Positions 1 to 8,136 of a DNA stretch of 64,000 nucleotides are shown in pieces. The first letter of the stretch is position 1. Each line of letters opens with the position of its first letter. A program made the translations under genes and the position numbers. Source of the DNA: Polyangia bacterium. Lineage in GTDB: Bacteria > Myxococcota_A > Polyangia > Fen-1088. Location: contig DATATI010000020.1 in NCBI GenBank assembly GCA_036268875.1, positions 248,001 to 312,000 of the forward strand. Direction: 5' to 3'. Below the pieces are notes generated by a model that saw only the letters and a list, made by a program, of their open reading frames with translations, made no database searches and was not told the DNA's origin.

Positions 1-1
1 G

Positions 2-1057
2 CGCTCGGGACGGCCCGAGCTGATCGGCGCCTCGGCCGTTTTGTTGGGCTTCGTGGGCGCCGCCGCCGTCGCCGCCGCCATCGGCAAGCAACTGGAAGAT
101 CCGTCGGTGTCGGCGCTGCTGCTCACCGGCGGCGGGGCGCTGACCGGCACCGTGGCCGGCGCCCTGGCCGGCAGCGTGTTGGTGCCGACGTACATCCCCG
201 ACAACCGCGCGCTGTTCATCATCGGCGCCATGTGGATCGGCGCCGCCGAAGGCGCCGGCGCAGGAATTTCCATCGAACAAACCGCGGCATCCGACGACAA
301 CAGTGACGGCACGTGCCCCGGTTGCCGGTCAGCCCTTGGTGAACGGCTGCGCGCCGCTTTCTTCGGCAGCTTGCCGGGCCTGGCGTTGGGGATCACCTCG
401 GGCGCGTTGCTGTCATCGCACGCGCCGACGTACGGACGGGTGTCGTTGATCCAGAGCGCGGCGTTGGGGGGAATCCTGGCTGGCGGGTTGGCGGCGGTGG
501 CGTTGAAGTGGAAACCGTACGGCGCGGATTGGGAACAGCAGATCACCACGCGCGCACCCGAACCAAAGTCCCCATGCGCAACTCCTGTGGGCCGGGATCC
601 GAGCAACCAAGATCAGTATCGCTGCCCCGAGCGCAGCATTCTCGATCTCACGCTGCCCTCGCTGATCGGGTTGAACGTGGGCCTTGGTGCCGGCCTGCTG
701 GGCGCGTACTTGCCCGATCAAGATCAATACGGGCCCAGCTGGACGCGCGTGCTGCTGGTTGATCTGGCCACCATCGCCGGCACGCTGGGCGGTGGGATCG
801 CCGGCTGCATCGCCGTAAAAAATTGCCTCAGCGGATACCCGACCGACGACGCCCGCGCCGCCTCGGCGGTGGCGGCGCTCAGCGGCGGCGTCCTGGGCTT
901 CGTGATCGGCGCGGTGGTCACGCGCAACACCGACAAGGGCATGACCGATCCAGGCACGACCAGCGCGTCCGGCCCCAGCGCCACCCTGACTCTCATTCCC
1001 GCGCCGCAACCACAAGGCGGCACGGTCCCGATGATCACGGCAATCGGAACGTATTAG
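2..1057 (+). CDS. Glycine-rich multi-pass membrane protein (5' truncated by window edge)
   Basis: The reading frame is open to the left edge of the window, so the true start is probably outside; the first in-frame start-like codon is a TTG at 41. About 350 residues are visible. They form several Gly/Ala-rich hydrophobic segments (around LTGGGALTGTVAGALAGSVL, the LGGILAGGLAAVAL stretch and GGVLGFVIGAVV), separated by polar loops with a CPGC pair. Small-residue packing of this kind is typical of glycine-zipper-like membrane proteins. No enzyme motif is visible and I do not recognise the family. It converges on argH with an 18-nt gap, so it says nothing about operon partners. Confidence 0.6.
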   Translation, partial: RSGRPELIGASAVLLGFVGAAAVAAAIGKQLEDPSVSALLLTGGGALTGTVAGALAGSVLVPTYIPDNRALFIIGAMWIGAAEGAGAGISIEQTAASDDNSDGTCPGCRSALGERLRAAFFGSLPGLALGITSGALLSSHAPTYGRVSLIQSAALGGILAGGLAAVALKWKPYGADWEQQITTRAPEPKSPCATPVGRDPSNQDQYRCPERSILDLTLPSLIGLNVGLGAGLLGAYLPDQDQYGPSWTRVLLVDLATIAGTLGGGIAGCIAVKNCLSGYPTDDARAASAVAALSGGVLGFVIGAVVTRNTDKGMTDPGTTSASGPSATLTLIPAPQPQGGTVPMITAIGTY

Positions 1058-1075
1058 CGCGCCGAGGCCGCTCGA

Positions 1076-2485
1076 CTAAACCGCGAAGCCCAGCGCCGTC
1101 AGCTCTGCTTCCAGCCGATCGAGCTCGCGCCGAACCGCGGTGGGCGCTGGGCCACCCGTGACGACCCGCGCGGCGACAGCGCGCGCCGGATCCAGCGCCT
1201 CCAGCACCAACGGCGTCAAGCTGGGCTCGACGGCGCGTAGCTCGTCGGCGCCGAGCGCGCGCAACGAGACCTTGCGCTGCTCGGCCAGCTTCACCAAGCG
1301 ACCGACCACCTCGTGCGCGGTTCGAAAAGGCATCCCGCGCCGGACCATCTCCTCGGCCAGATCGGTCGCGCCCAGCGCCGGATCGCCGGCTGCCTCGCGC
1401 ATGCGCTCGGTGTTGAATTCCAGGCCGGCCACCAGCCCGGGCATCACCGACAGTGACAGTCGGGCGGTTTCCACCGCGTCGTAAAGCGGCTCCTGTGACT
1501 CTTGCAGATCTTTGTTGTAGGCCAGCGGCAGACCCTTGCTGATGGTCAGCAACGCCACCAGATCGCCGATCACCCGCGCCGGCTTGGCGCGCAGAAGCTC
1601 GGCGATGTCCGGGTTGCGTTTCTGTGGCATCAGCGAGCTGCCCGAGCAATAACCTTCGCCAAGCCGCACGAACCCGAACTCCGTCGTCGACCACAGGACC
1701 AGCTCTTCACCGAAACGCGACAGGTGTACGCCGATCAGCGCACAGGCAAAAGTCAGCTCGGCGGCAAAGTCGCGATCGGAGACGGCGTCCAGGCTGTTGT
1801 GCGTGGGCTCGTCGAAGCCCAGCTCTTTCGTGGTGCGCGCGCGATCGATCGGCAACCCGGTCGCCGCCAGCGCGCCCGATCCCAGCGGCGACTGCCCCGC
1901 CCGGCGCGCGCCGTCCAGCAGCCGCCCGCGATCGCGCCCCAACATTTCGGCATACGCCAGCAGATGGTGGCCCAGGGTCACCGCCTGCGCGCGCTGCAGG
2001 TGCGTGTACCCGGGCAACAGCGTGTCGGCGTGCTCGCGCGCGCGCCGGCACAGCGCCACGCGCGTGCGATCGATGGCGGCGGCCAATTCAACGGCGGCGG
2101 CGCGGGCGTAGAGTTTGAGATCAGTCGCCACTTGATCGTTGCGGCTGCGCGCGGTGTGCAAGCGGCGGCCCGGCTCGCCGATCAATTCGATCAGGCGGCC
2201 TTCGACGTTCATGTGAATGTCTTCCAGCGCCGGATTCAGCGGGCGCGCGCCGCTCTCGAATTCTTTCGCCGCTGCGTCGAGGCCGGCGATGATCGCCTCG
2301 GCGTCGGCCGCCGAGATCAATCCGACCGCGGCCAGCATGCGGGCCTGGGCTTGACTGCCGCGGATGTCGTCGCGCAGCAAGCGGCGGTCAAAGTCCACCG
2401 ACGCGTTGAGCGCCGCGGCTGCCGGATCCATCGCGCCGTCAAACCGTGCTCCGCGTCCACCGCTGCCGGGCTTTTCCGTCGACAT
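1076..2485 (-). CDS. argH: Argininosuccinate lyase
   Basis: Last step of arginine biosynthesis: cleaves argininosuccinate to arginine and fumarate in the cytoplasm as a homotetramer. The fumarase/aspartase superfamily signature GSSLMPQKRNPD lies near residue 280 and holds the catalytic serine loop. TARSRNDQ near residue 112 and GYTHLQRAQ near residue 160 (catalytic His) are also intact. Length 469 aa is normal. The start is the ATG at 2485; a -10-like TATGAC lies only 8 nt upstream, so the mRNA may be leaderless. No other arg gene is adjacent. The family assignment is secure. Confidence 0.97.
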   Translation of the reverse strand: MSTEKPGSGGRGARFDGAMDPAAAALNASVDFDRRLLRDDIRGSQAQARMLAAVGLISAADAEAIIAGLDAAAKEFESGARPLNPALEDIHMNVEGRLIELIGEPGRRLHTARSRNDQVATDLKLYARAAAVELAAAIDRTRVALCRRAREHADTLLPGYTHLQRAQAVTLGHHLLAYAEMLGRDRGRLLDGARRAGQSPLGSGALAATGLPIDRARTTKELGFDEPTHNSLDAVSDRDFAAELTFACALIGVHLSRFGEELVLWSTTEFGFVRLGEGYCSGSSLMPQKRNPDIAELLRAKPARVIGDLVALLTISKGLPLAYNKDLQESQEPLYDAVETARLSLSVMPGLVAGLEFNTERMREAAGDPALGATDLAEEMVRRGMPFRTAHEVVGRLVKLAEQRKVSLRALGADELRAVEPSLTPLVLEALDPARAVAARVVTGGPAPTAVRRELDRLEAELTALGFAV

Positions 2486-2493
2486 TTGCCGCT

Positions 2494-2521
2494 GTCATAC
2501 CCTAAAAGCTGCACGTTTGAA
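2494..2521 (-). promoter_or_regulatory. Putative argH promoter placing the start codon near +1
   Basis: On the minus strand TTCAAA (2516-2521) and TATGAC (2494-2499) are separated by 16 nt, each matching the sigma-70 consensus at 4 of 6 positions. Only 8 nt separate the -10 element from the argH ATG, so transcription would start at or within a few bases of the start codon. No Shine-Dalgarno sequence is visible in those 8 nt. Confidence 0.4.
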
Positions 2522-2545
2522 GTGGCGAAAACAAAACCAGCACGC

Positions 2546-2551
2546 TACGAT
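2546..2551 (+). promoter_or_regulatory. Possible -10 element for the short plus-strand unit
   Basis: TACGAT matches TATAAT at 4 of 6 positions. A weak TGGCGA lies 17 nt upstream at 2523-2528. It would start a transcript near 2558, about 40 nt before the small ORF at 2600. The assignment rests on position and on the strong ribosome binding site and terminator downstream, not on the hexamers alone. Confidence 0.25.
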
Positions 2552-2599
2552 GATTTTGGGACATCCGCGAGCGACTGGCCCTAAAAGGAGGACGAGTGC

Positions 2600-2683
2600 A
2601 TGGCAAAACGAACCCTCATGAACGGTAGGGAGCCTCTTCGCCACCAGATCCGACTCGGAGTAAAGGAGCCCGAGCGGAGTTAG
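2600..2683 (+). CDS. Candidate small protein of 27 aa
   Basis: A 27-codon ORF begins MAKRTLMNGREPL and is rich in Arg/Lys. It is preceded by an excellent Shine-Dalgarno sequence, AAGGAGG at 2585-2591, 8 nt before the ATG. Such a site would be unusual by chance in a gap between genes. The ORF sits in a 395-nt gap between divergent argH and the 3' end of asnB, and a strong plus-strand terminator follows at 2831. It may be a real basic small protein, a leader peptide, or the coding part of a dual-function RNA. I know no homologue. Confidence 0.45.
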   Translation: MAKRTLMNGREPLRHQIRLGVKEPERS

Positions 2684-2830
2684 CCTCCTTCCGGACCAGC
2701 CTGTTTCGTCGTTAGTTGGTCGACGAGCCATAGACCTTCACCAGGCCTGACAGCGGGGCTCGCGCTGAATGGCCACAGATTGGGCGGCGCCCAGCGGCGC
2801 TAGCTCAGACCAGTCGGGTAGCGGACCAAG
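2684..2830 (+). ncRNA. Structured untranslated stretch between small ORF and terminator
   Basis: About 145 nt follow the small ORF before the terminator and contain no convincing ORF. A hairpin is visible (TCGTCG pairing with CGACGA around a 9-nt loop, near 2713-2733), followed by a GC-rich self-complementary stretch near 2775-2800. With the upstream ribosome binding site and downstream terminator this could be a 3' UTR or a small regulatory RNA of about 310 nt in total. It lacks the conserved cores of tmRNA, RNase P RNA and SRP RNA. Support is positional only. Confidence 0.25.
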
Positions 2831-2866
2831 GCGCGCCGGTGAGACAACTCCCGGCGCGCTTTTTTT
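2831..2866 (+). terminator. Strong intrinsic terminator
   Basis: A perfect 9-bp stem, GCGCGCCGG (2831-2839) with CCGGCGCGC (2851-2859), closes an 11-nt loop and is followed at once by seven T residues on the plus strand. The polarity means it ends a plus-strand transcript. The only plus-strand candidate upstream is the short unit at 2546-2683. On the minus strand the hairpin lacks a U tract, so it is a poorer terminator for asnB. Confidence 0.8.
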
Positions 2867-2880
2867 GCGCTGGCGCTTTG

Positions 2881-4758
2881 TTAACAGAAACGCGTGGCCC
2901 ACATTTCCAGTGTGAGCAGGGCGAAAAGTTTCCGGCCGAGGTCCTGGCCGGCCAGGTGTTGGGTCAGCAGCGCAGCGATGGTTGTCGACGACAGGCCCAG
3001 GCGTTTCACGGCGGCGCCGGTGACCAGGCGATGGCGAAGAGATTCGGTCGCCGGATCGCGCAGCCAGCGGTCGACGGGAATTTCGAAGCCGCGTTTGGGG
3101 CGATCGGTGATCGATGGGGGCAGACAGCGGCGCAACAGGCGGCGCAGCAGCGGCTTGTCCTGGCGGGCGCCGATCTTGGCGCGCGGCGAGAGGCCCAGGC
3201 CCAGCTCGACCAGGCGGCGGTCGAGCAAGGGGACGCGCACCTCCAGGCTGTGCGCCATCGACAGCTTGTCGGCCTTCAACAAAAGGTTGTCGAGCAGCAT
3301 CGACGAGAAGTCGACGTACTGCAGCCGCTGCACCGGATCCATCCCCTGCTGGTGGGCGCGCGAGAAAAGCCCATCGATGCGCGCGTGGCACGCCTCGGCG
3401 TCGGGCGCGCCCAACGCACGGCGCTCCTCGTCGGAAAAAAGTTCGAACCAGTTCAGATAGCGGGCGCTTTCAGGCAGGCGGGCAGAGTCGATCAGCTTGG
3501 CGCCGCGGCGAAGAAGGTTGCCGAAGCCTTTCGACCGCGCCGGAACGAACCGGCTGAGCGCGGAGGGGTGCGACGTGCCGGCAAAGGACGCCAGGTGGGA
3601 CGATGCCGCCAGCCAGCCCCAGAAATAGCGCGGATATCCGCCCAGCACTTCGTCGCCACCCTCGCCGGACAGGGCGACGGTGACATGGGCGCGCGTGCCC
3701 TTGCACAGGTGCCACAGCGGCAACACGGCGCTGTCGGACAGCGGGTCTTCCAGAAAACCAACGATGGTTTCCAGATCGCCCAGCGCATCGGGCCCGAGCT
3801 GGATGCGTACGTTGTCGCTGCCCACCTGGCGCGCCACCGTCGCGGCGAAGGCGGTTTCGTCGCCGCGATCCGACGCGGCGAAACCGACGGAGAACGTTCG
3901 CGGCGGCGGACGCCCATCGCGCGCGGCGTAGGCCGTCAGCGCGCTGGAGTCGAGGCCGCCCGACAAGAACACGCCGGTCGGCACGTCGGCGATCAAATGT
4001 CCGGTCACTGACGCGCTTAACCGCTGATCCAGCATCGCCAGCAAATCGTCGTCCGAAAGGCCAGACAGCCGTTCGGGCTCGAGCTCATAAAAGCGGTGCG
4101 CCGTCTCGTGGCCGGAATCCAGCGCCACCTCCAGCACGGTGGCCGGTTCCAGCTTGGTCACCCCGGCGAAGGCGGTGGCCGGCGAGGGCACATACCCCAG
4201 ACACAAAAACGAGCCTACAAAGCGCGCGTCCGCCGCCGGCCGCCCCTGACCGTCAGCGGCGAAGGCCCGCACTTCGGAGGCGAACGAAAGCTGGCCGCCG
4301 GCGCGTCGCAAATAAAGCGGCTTGATCCCGAAGCGATCGCGGGCCAAGAACAGCCGCCGCCGCGTGCGATCGACCAAAGCAAAAGCGAACATCCCTTCCA
4401 GACGCGTCACCAGCGCCTGGGCGCCCCATTGTTCATAACCGTGCACCAGCACCTCGGTGTCGCTGTGGCTGCGGAACCGGTGGCCGGCAGCCGTCAGCTC
4501 GGCGCGCAGCTCTTGAAAGTTGTACACCTCGCCGTTGTAGACAATCTGGACCGCGCCATCCTCGTTCCCCATCGGCTGATGACCGAGGGGGCTGACGTCG
4601 ATGATCGACAGGCGGCGCATCCCGATGCCGACGCCACCGTCGACGAATGTTCCGCAATCATCCGGACCGCGGTGCACAAGGGTGGCCACCATGGCGTCGA
4701 TCTCGGCGGCCGCGACACCCTTGCCGGCGAAGCGCGCGATGCCCACGATGCCGCACAT
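2881..4758 (-). CDS. asnB: Asparagine synthase, glutamine-hydrolysing
   Basis: Makes asparagine, or amidates a related carboxylate, from glutamine and ATP. The protein starts MCGIVGIARF, so after Met removal Cys2 is the N-terminal glutaminase nucleophile. RGPD, the RLSIIDVSPLGHQPM stretch and YNGEVYNF line the glutaminase site. The synthetase domain has the PP-loop SGGLDSS near residue 268 and SGEGGDE further on. Length 625 aa is typical. It is divergent from a carbamoyltransferase across 98 nt. In exopolysaccharide and secondary-metabolite clusters asnB-type genes often amidate sugar acids or peptides, so a role in glycan decoration is as plausible as amino-acid supply. That role is inference. 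Confidence 0.93.
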   Translation of the reverse strand: MCGIVGIARFAGKGVAAAEIDAMVATLVHRGPDDCGTFVDGGVGIGMRRLSIIDVSPLGHQPMGNEDGAVQIVYNGEVYNFQELRAELTAAGHRFRSHSDTEVLVHGYEQWGAQALVTRLEGMFAFALVDRTRRRLFLARDRFGIKPLYLRRAGGQLSFASEVRAFAADGQGRPAADARFVGSFLCLGYVPSPATAFAGVTKLEPATVLEVALDSGHETAHRFYELEPERLSGLSDDDLLAMLDQRLSASVTGHLIADVPTGVFLSGGLDSSALTAYAARDGRPPPRTFSVGFAASDRGDETAFAATVARQVGSDNVRIQLGPDALGDLETIVGFLEDPLSDSAVLPLWHLCKGTRAHVTVALSGEGGDEVLGGYPRYFWGWLAASSHLASFAGTSHPSALSRFVPARSKGFGNLLRRGAKLIDSARLPESARYLNWFELFSDEERRALGAPDAEACHARIDGLFSRAHQQGMDPVQRLQYVDFSSMLLDNLLLKADKLSMAHSLEVRVPLLDRRLVELGLGLSPRAKIGARQDKPLLRRLLRRCLPPSITDRPKRGFEIPVDRWLRDPATESLRHRLVTGAAVKRLGLSSTTIAALLTQHLAGQDLGRKLFALLTLEMWATRFC

Positions 4759-4841
4759 CCGCTAGCCGCCGGTTTCCATCAAACGCGGCAACATATATCA
4801 TGTGAGGCGACATTGCTGCGTCCACCGACGCCACCTGTCCC

Positions 4842-4847
4842 TATACT
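4842..4847 (+). promoter_or_regulatory. -10 element 9 nt before the carbamoyltransferase start
   Basis: TATACT matches the sigma-70 -10 consensus at 5 of 6 positions and ends 9 nt before the ATG at 4857. No good -35 hexamer is visible at 16-18 nt and no Shine-Dalgarno sequence fits in the gap. The mRNA is probably leaderless. Confidence 0.45.
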
Positions 4848-4856
4848 CACGCCACT

Positions 4857-6617
4857 ATGAATATCCTGGGCCTGAACGCCTTCCACGGAGACGCCTCCGC
4901 CGCCCTGGTGAAGGACGGCCAGCTGGTGTCGGCCATCGAAGAAGAACGCCTGAACCGGCACAAACACTGCGCGGGTTTCCCGTCGCTGGCCAGCAAGGCG
5001 GTCTTGCAGCACGGCGCGGTCGCTCCGTCCGAGCTGCAGCACGTGGCCCTCTCGCGCGATCCCAAGGCCAACCTGCACAAGAAGATCCTCTTCGCGTTAC
5101 AAAAGCGGCCGTCGTTCACCAAGATGGTGAAAAGCCGCCTGGCCAACGTGGCCAAAGTGCGCGGCGTCGACGAGGCCCTGCGCGCCGCCCTGGCCCCCGA
5201 CGGCGATCGGGTGACGGCCAAGTTCCACAACGTCGAGCACCACAAGTCGCACATCGCCAGCGCCTTCTTTGTCTCGCCGTTCGAAGAAGCGGCCTGCCTG
5301 TCCATCGATGGATTCGGCGACTTCGTGTCGACCATGCGCGGCACCGGGCGCGGCCTGGATCTGAACATCATCGACCGGATCGAGTTCCCGCACTCGGCCG
5401 GGCTTTTTTACACGGCGGTGACGCAGTTCCTGGGCTTTCACAAGTACGGCGAGGAATGGAAGATGATGGGCCTCGCCCCCTACGGCAAGCCCGCCCACGT
5501 CGCCGAGCTGCGCCACCTGATCCACACGCTGCCCGACGGGCGCTTCGAGCTGGGCCTGGATTATTTTCAACACCACACCGACGGCGTCGAGATGTCCTGG
5601 GACGAAGGCTCGCCGCGTCTCGGCCGGGTGTTCTCCGACAAGCTTGCCGAGCTGCTCGGCCCGGCGCGCGATCCCGAAGATCCGGAGTTCTTCGGCAAGT
5701 GGGCGGACATCGCGCACAGCGCGCAGATCGTTTACGAAGAAATTTTCTTCCACGTCCTGAGAGATCTGCACGCCCGCACCAAGCTGACCAGGTTGTCGCT
5801 GGCCGGCGGCTGCGCGCTGAACTCGGTGGCCAACGGCAAGATCTTCGAGCAGACGCCCTTTCGCGAGGTCTATGTGCAGCCGGCGGCCGGCGACGACGGC
5901 ACGGCCATCGGGGCGGCGTTTTATGTCCAGCACGCGGTGCTGCGGCGGCCGCGCGCCTTCGTGATGGAGCACGCGTACACCGGTCCGGCCTTCGACGACG
6001 CCGCCATCGAAATGGCGATCAACAAGGCGCGGGCCAACGGCTGGGACGCCGGCGTGTCCGTTCGCCGCGTCGACGACGAGACCTTGTACCGCGACGTCGC
6101 CACCGCCATCGCGGGCGGCCAGGTGGTCGGCTGGTTTCAGGGCGGCATGGAGTTCGGGCCGCGGGCGCTGGGCGATCGCTCGATCGTCGCCGACCCGCGC
6201 CGCGCCGACATGAAGCAGATCCTGAACACCCGCATCAAACACCGCGAGACCTACCGTCCGTTCGCCCCCAGCATCATCGAAGAAAAAGTGCACGACTTCT
6301 TCGAACGGGCAGAGCCGTCGCCGTTCATGTTGATGGTCTACAAGGTGCGACCCGAACGGCGCGCCCGCATCCCCGCCGTCACCCACGTCGACGACACCGG
6401 CCGTGTGCAGACCGTCAGCGCCAAGACCAACCCGCGTTATCACCGTTTGATCAGCGAGTTCGCCAGACAGACCGACGTCCCCCTGGTGCTGAACACCAGC
6501 TTCAACGAGCACGAACCCATCGTCGCCACGCCCGGCGAGGCCATCGCCTGCTATCTGAAGACCCGGATGGACGTGCTTGCCCTGGGCAACTGGGTCCTGT
6601 CCCGAGCGCCTTCATGA
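4857..6617 (+). CDS. Carbamoyltransferase (NodU/CmcH/TobZ family)
   Basis: Transfers a carbamoyl group from carbamoyl phosphate, usually via carbamoyl-adenylate, to a hydroxyl of a sugar or antibiotic scaffold. The N-terminal ASKHA-like domain begins MNILGLNAFHGDASAAL and includes EEERLNRHKH. The metal-binding HHKSHIAS lies near residue 129 and the DGFGDF phosphate loop follows. The C-terminal domain has EFGPRALGDRS near residue 431 and a late VLNTSFNEHEP motif. Length 586 aa is normal. Its stop overlaps the next start as ATGA, so it is translationally coupled to a lipid-linked glycan initiating transferase. This suggests carbamoylation of a surface glycan. Confidence 0.9.
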   Translation: MNILGLNAFHGDASAALVKDGQLVSAIEEERLNRHKHCAGFPSLASKAVLQHGAVAPSELQHVALSRDPKANLHKKILFALQKRPSFTKMVKSRLANVAKVRGVDEALRAALAPDGDRVTAKFHNVEHHKSHIASAFFVSPFEEAACLSIDGFGDFVSTMRGTGRGLDLNIIDRIEFPHSAGLFYTAVTQFLGFHKYGEEWKMMGLAPYGKPAHVAELRHLIHTLPDGRFELGLDYFQHHTDGVEMSWDEGSPRLGRVFSDKLAELLGPARDPEDPEFFGKWADIAHSAQIVYEEIFFHVLRDLHARTKLTRLSLAGGCALNSVANGKIFEQTPFREVYVQPAAGDDGTAIGAAFYVQHAVLRRPRAFVMEHAYTGPAFDDAAIEMAINKARANGWDAGVSVRRVDDETLYRDVATAIAGGQVVGWFQGGMEFGPRALGDRSIVADPRRADMKQILNTRIKHRETYRPFAPSIIEEKVHDFFERAEPSPFMLMVYKVRPERRARIPAVTHVDDTGRVQTVSAKTNPRYHRLISEFARQTDVPLVLNTSFNEHEPIVATPGEAIACYLKTRMDVLALGNWVLSRAPS

Positions 6618-8125
6618 GAACAGCCTTCACCGCTTTTCTCATGTCCATGCTGTGCGCCGCCGCGCTGACCCCGCTGGTGCGCACCATCGCCCTGCGACTG
6701 GGTGTCCTCGACCACGCGCTGTCGTCGCGCAAGATTCACGGACGACCGGTGCCGCGCCTGGGCGGCATCGCCATGGTGATCTCGTTCTACGTTCCCTTGC
6801 TGGCGCTGTACTTCTTCCGCAGCGAGGTGGGCCGGCTGTTCTTGATCGAAGGCAACCAGGCCATCGGCCTGTTCGTGGGCGGCATCATGATCGCCTTGCT
6901 CGGTGTCTACGACGATCTGCGGGGCGCCGGCGCCAAACGGAAATTCGCCGTGCAGTTCGCGGTGGCCGGGCTGCTTTACTACCTCGGCTTTCGCATCGAC
7001 AACCTGGCCAACCCGTTCGGAGCGCCGATTCCCCTCGGCTGGGTGGGGATGCCGTTCACGCTCTTGTGGATGGTGGGCGTCATCAATGCCATGAACTTGA
7101 TCGACGGCCTGGATGGCCTGGCGGGCGGCGTGGCGTTGGTGGCGGTGACCACCACGTTCCTCATCGCCCTGCAGCGCGGGCACCCGCTGATGATCTTGTT
7201 CTCGGCGGCGCTGGGCGGATCGATCCTGGGATTTCTGTTTTACAACTTCAACCCGGCGTCGATCTTCATGGGCGACACCGGCAGCATGTTCCTGGGGTTC
7301 GTCCTGGCCGCCAGCGCCATCCAGACCAATCAGAAATCGTCGACGGCGGTGGCGGTGCTGATCCCGGCCATTGCTCTCGGCTTGCCGATCTTGGACACGC
7401 TCTTGGCCATGAGCCGGCGGGCGGTGCGCGGCCGACCCCTGTTTCGCGCCGACAAAGAACACATTCACCACCGCTTGCTGGCCCTCGGGCTTTCGCACCG
7501 GCAAGCGGTGCTGTTTCTGTATGCCTTGTGTGTGGTGTTCGGTGCGCTGGCGTTGATGCTGACCTATGCCACCAGCGGCGAGGCAGCGGCGATCCTGGTC
7601 GTGCTGGGCATCCTGTCGTTCATGTTTCTGCGCTGGCTGGGCTACATCCAGCTGGAACAGTTCATGCCCGAACAGCGGCGGCGCAGCCGGGCCCTGCGCG
7701 CCGCCGTTCGCCCGTTCGCCGAGCGCCTGCGCCGCGCCGCCAACATCGACGAGGTGTGGACCAGCGTGCGCGAGGTGACGTCTGTGTTCGACGCCAAGTG
7801 CGTGCGCCTGGATCTCTTTTCGCGCAGCAACGGGCGGACGCCGACGCCGCTGTCCTTCGCCATGGGCTTTGACGAAGCGGCCGACGCCGGCAGCACGGCG
7901 AAGCTGTTTCGCGCCCGGTTCATCCTGGTGGGCGTCAAGCCCGACGACGGCGCGGTGGAGCTGGCCTGGGACGACGGCCGCAAGGAACTGGACCGCGACA
8001 CCGAGATCGCCATCGAACTTTTCTGCGACTACCTGGCCCAGGCCTGCGATCGGGTGCGCGAGGCGGTGGTGCCGGCGGCCGAGTCGGACAGCGGCAAGAA
8101 CGGCCATCGTTCGTTGGTCGGATAG
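6614..8125 (+). CDS. WecA/MraY-like polyprenyl-phosphate glycosyl-1-phosphate transferase with C-terminal extension
   Basis: Integral membrane enzyme that transfers a sugar-1-phosphate (GlcNAc-1-P in WecA) from a UDP-sugar to undecaprenyl phosphate, starting a lipid-linked glycan. Family motifs in order: PRLGGIAM, YDDLRGAGAKRKF, MNLIDGLDGLAGG near residue 162, FMGDTGSMFLGF, and HIHHRLLALG near residue 283. The start is the ATG at 6614, coupled by ATGA to the carbamoyltransferase. At 503 aa it is about 150 residues longer than ordinary WecA. The extra soluble C-terminal part (about 340-503) has an alpha/beta look and no motif I can name. Coupling suggests the lipid-linked sugar and the carbamoyl modification belong to the same pathway. 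Confidence 0.9.
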   Translation: MRTAFTAFLMSMLCAAALTPLVRTIALRLGVLDHALSSRKIHGRPVPRLGGIAMVISFYVPLLALYFFRSEVGRLFLIEGNQAIGLFVGGIMIALLGVYDDLRGAGAKRKFAVQFAVAGLLYYLGFRIDNLANPFGAPIPLGWVGMPFTLLWMVGVINAMNLIDGLDGLAGGVALVAVTTTFLIALQRGHPLMILFSAALGGSILGFLFYNFNPASIFMGDTGSMFLGFVLAASAIQTNQKSSTAVAVLIPAIALGLPILDTLLAMSRRAVRGRPLFRADKEHIHHRLLALGLSHRQAVLFLYALCVVFGALALMLTYATSGEAAAILVVLGILSFMFLRWLGYIQLEQFMPEQRRRSRALRAAVRPFAERLRRAANIDEVWTSVREVTSVFDAKCVRLDLFSRSNGRTPTPLSFAMGFDEAADAGSTAKLFRARFILVGVKPDDGAVELAWDDGRKELDRDTEIAIELFCDYLAQACDRVREAVVPAAESDSGKNGHRSLVG

Positions 8126-8136
8126 CCGCCCGCCCG

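Noticed and set aside
2780-2830. A tRNA-like D-arm (TAGCTCAG...GGTAGC) near 2793-2818
   Set aside because: No anticodon arm or GGTTCGA T-arm follows; the sequence runs straight into the terminator stem.
4802-6613. Long plus-strand frame that runs through the carbamoyltransferase into the WecA-like gene
   Set aside because: Before 6614 it is the +1 shadow of the carbamoyltransferase (Arg/Pro/Gly-rich). Only the part from the ATG at 6614 encodes a real protein.
6551-8107. Minus-strand frame of 518 codons opposite the WecA-like gene
   Set aside because: His/Gln/Arg-rich shadow of the membrane-protein frame; no signals.
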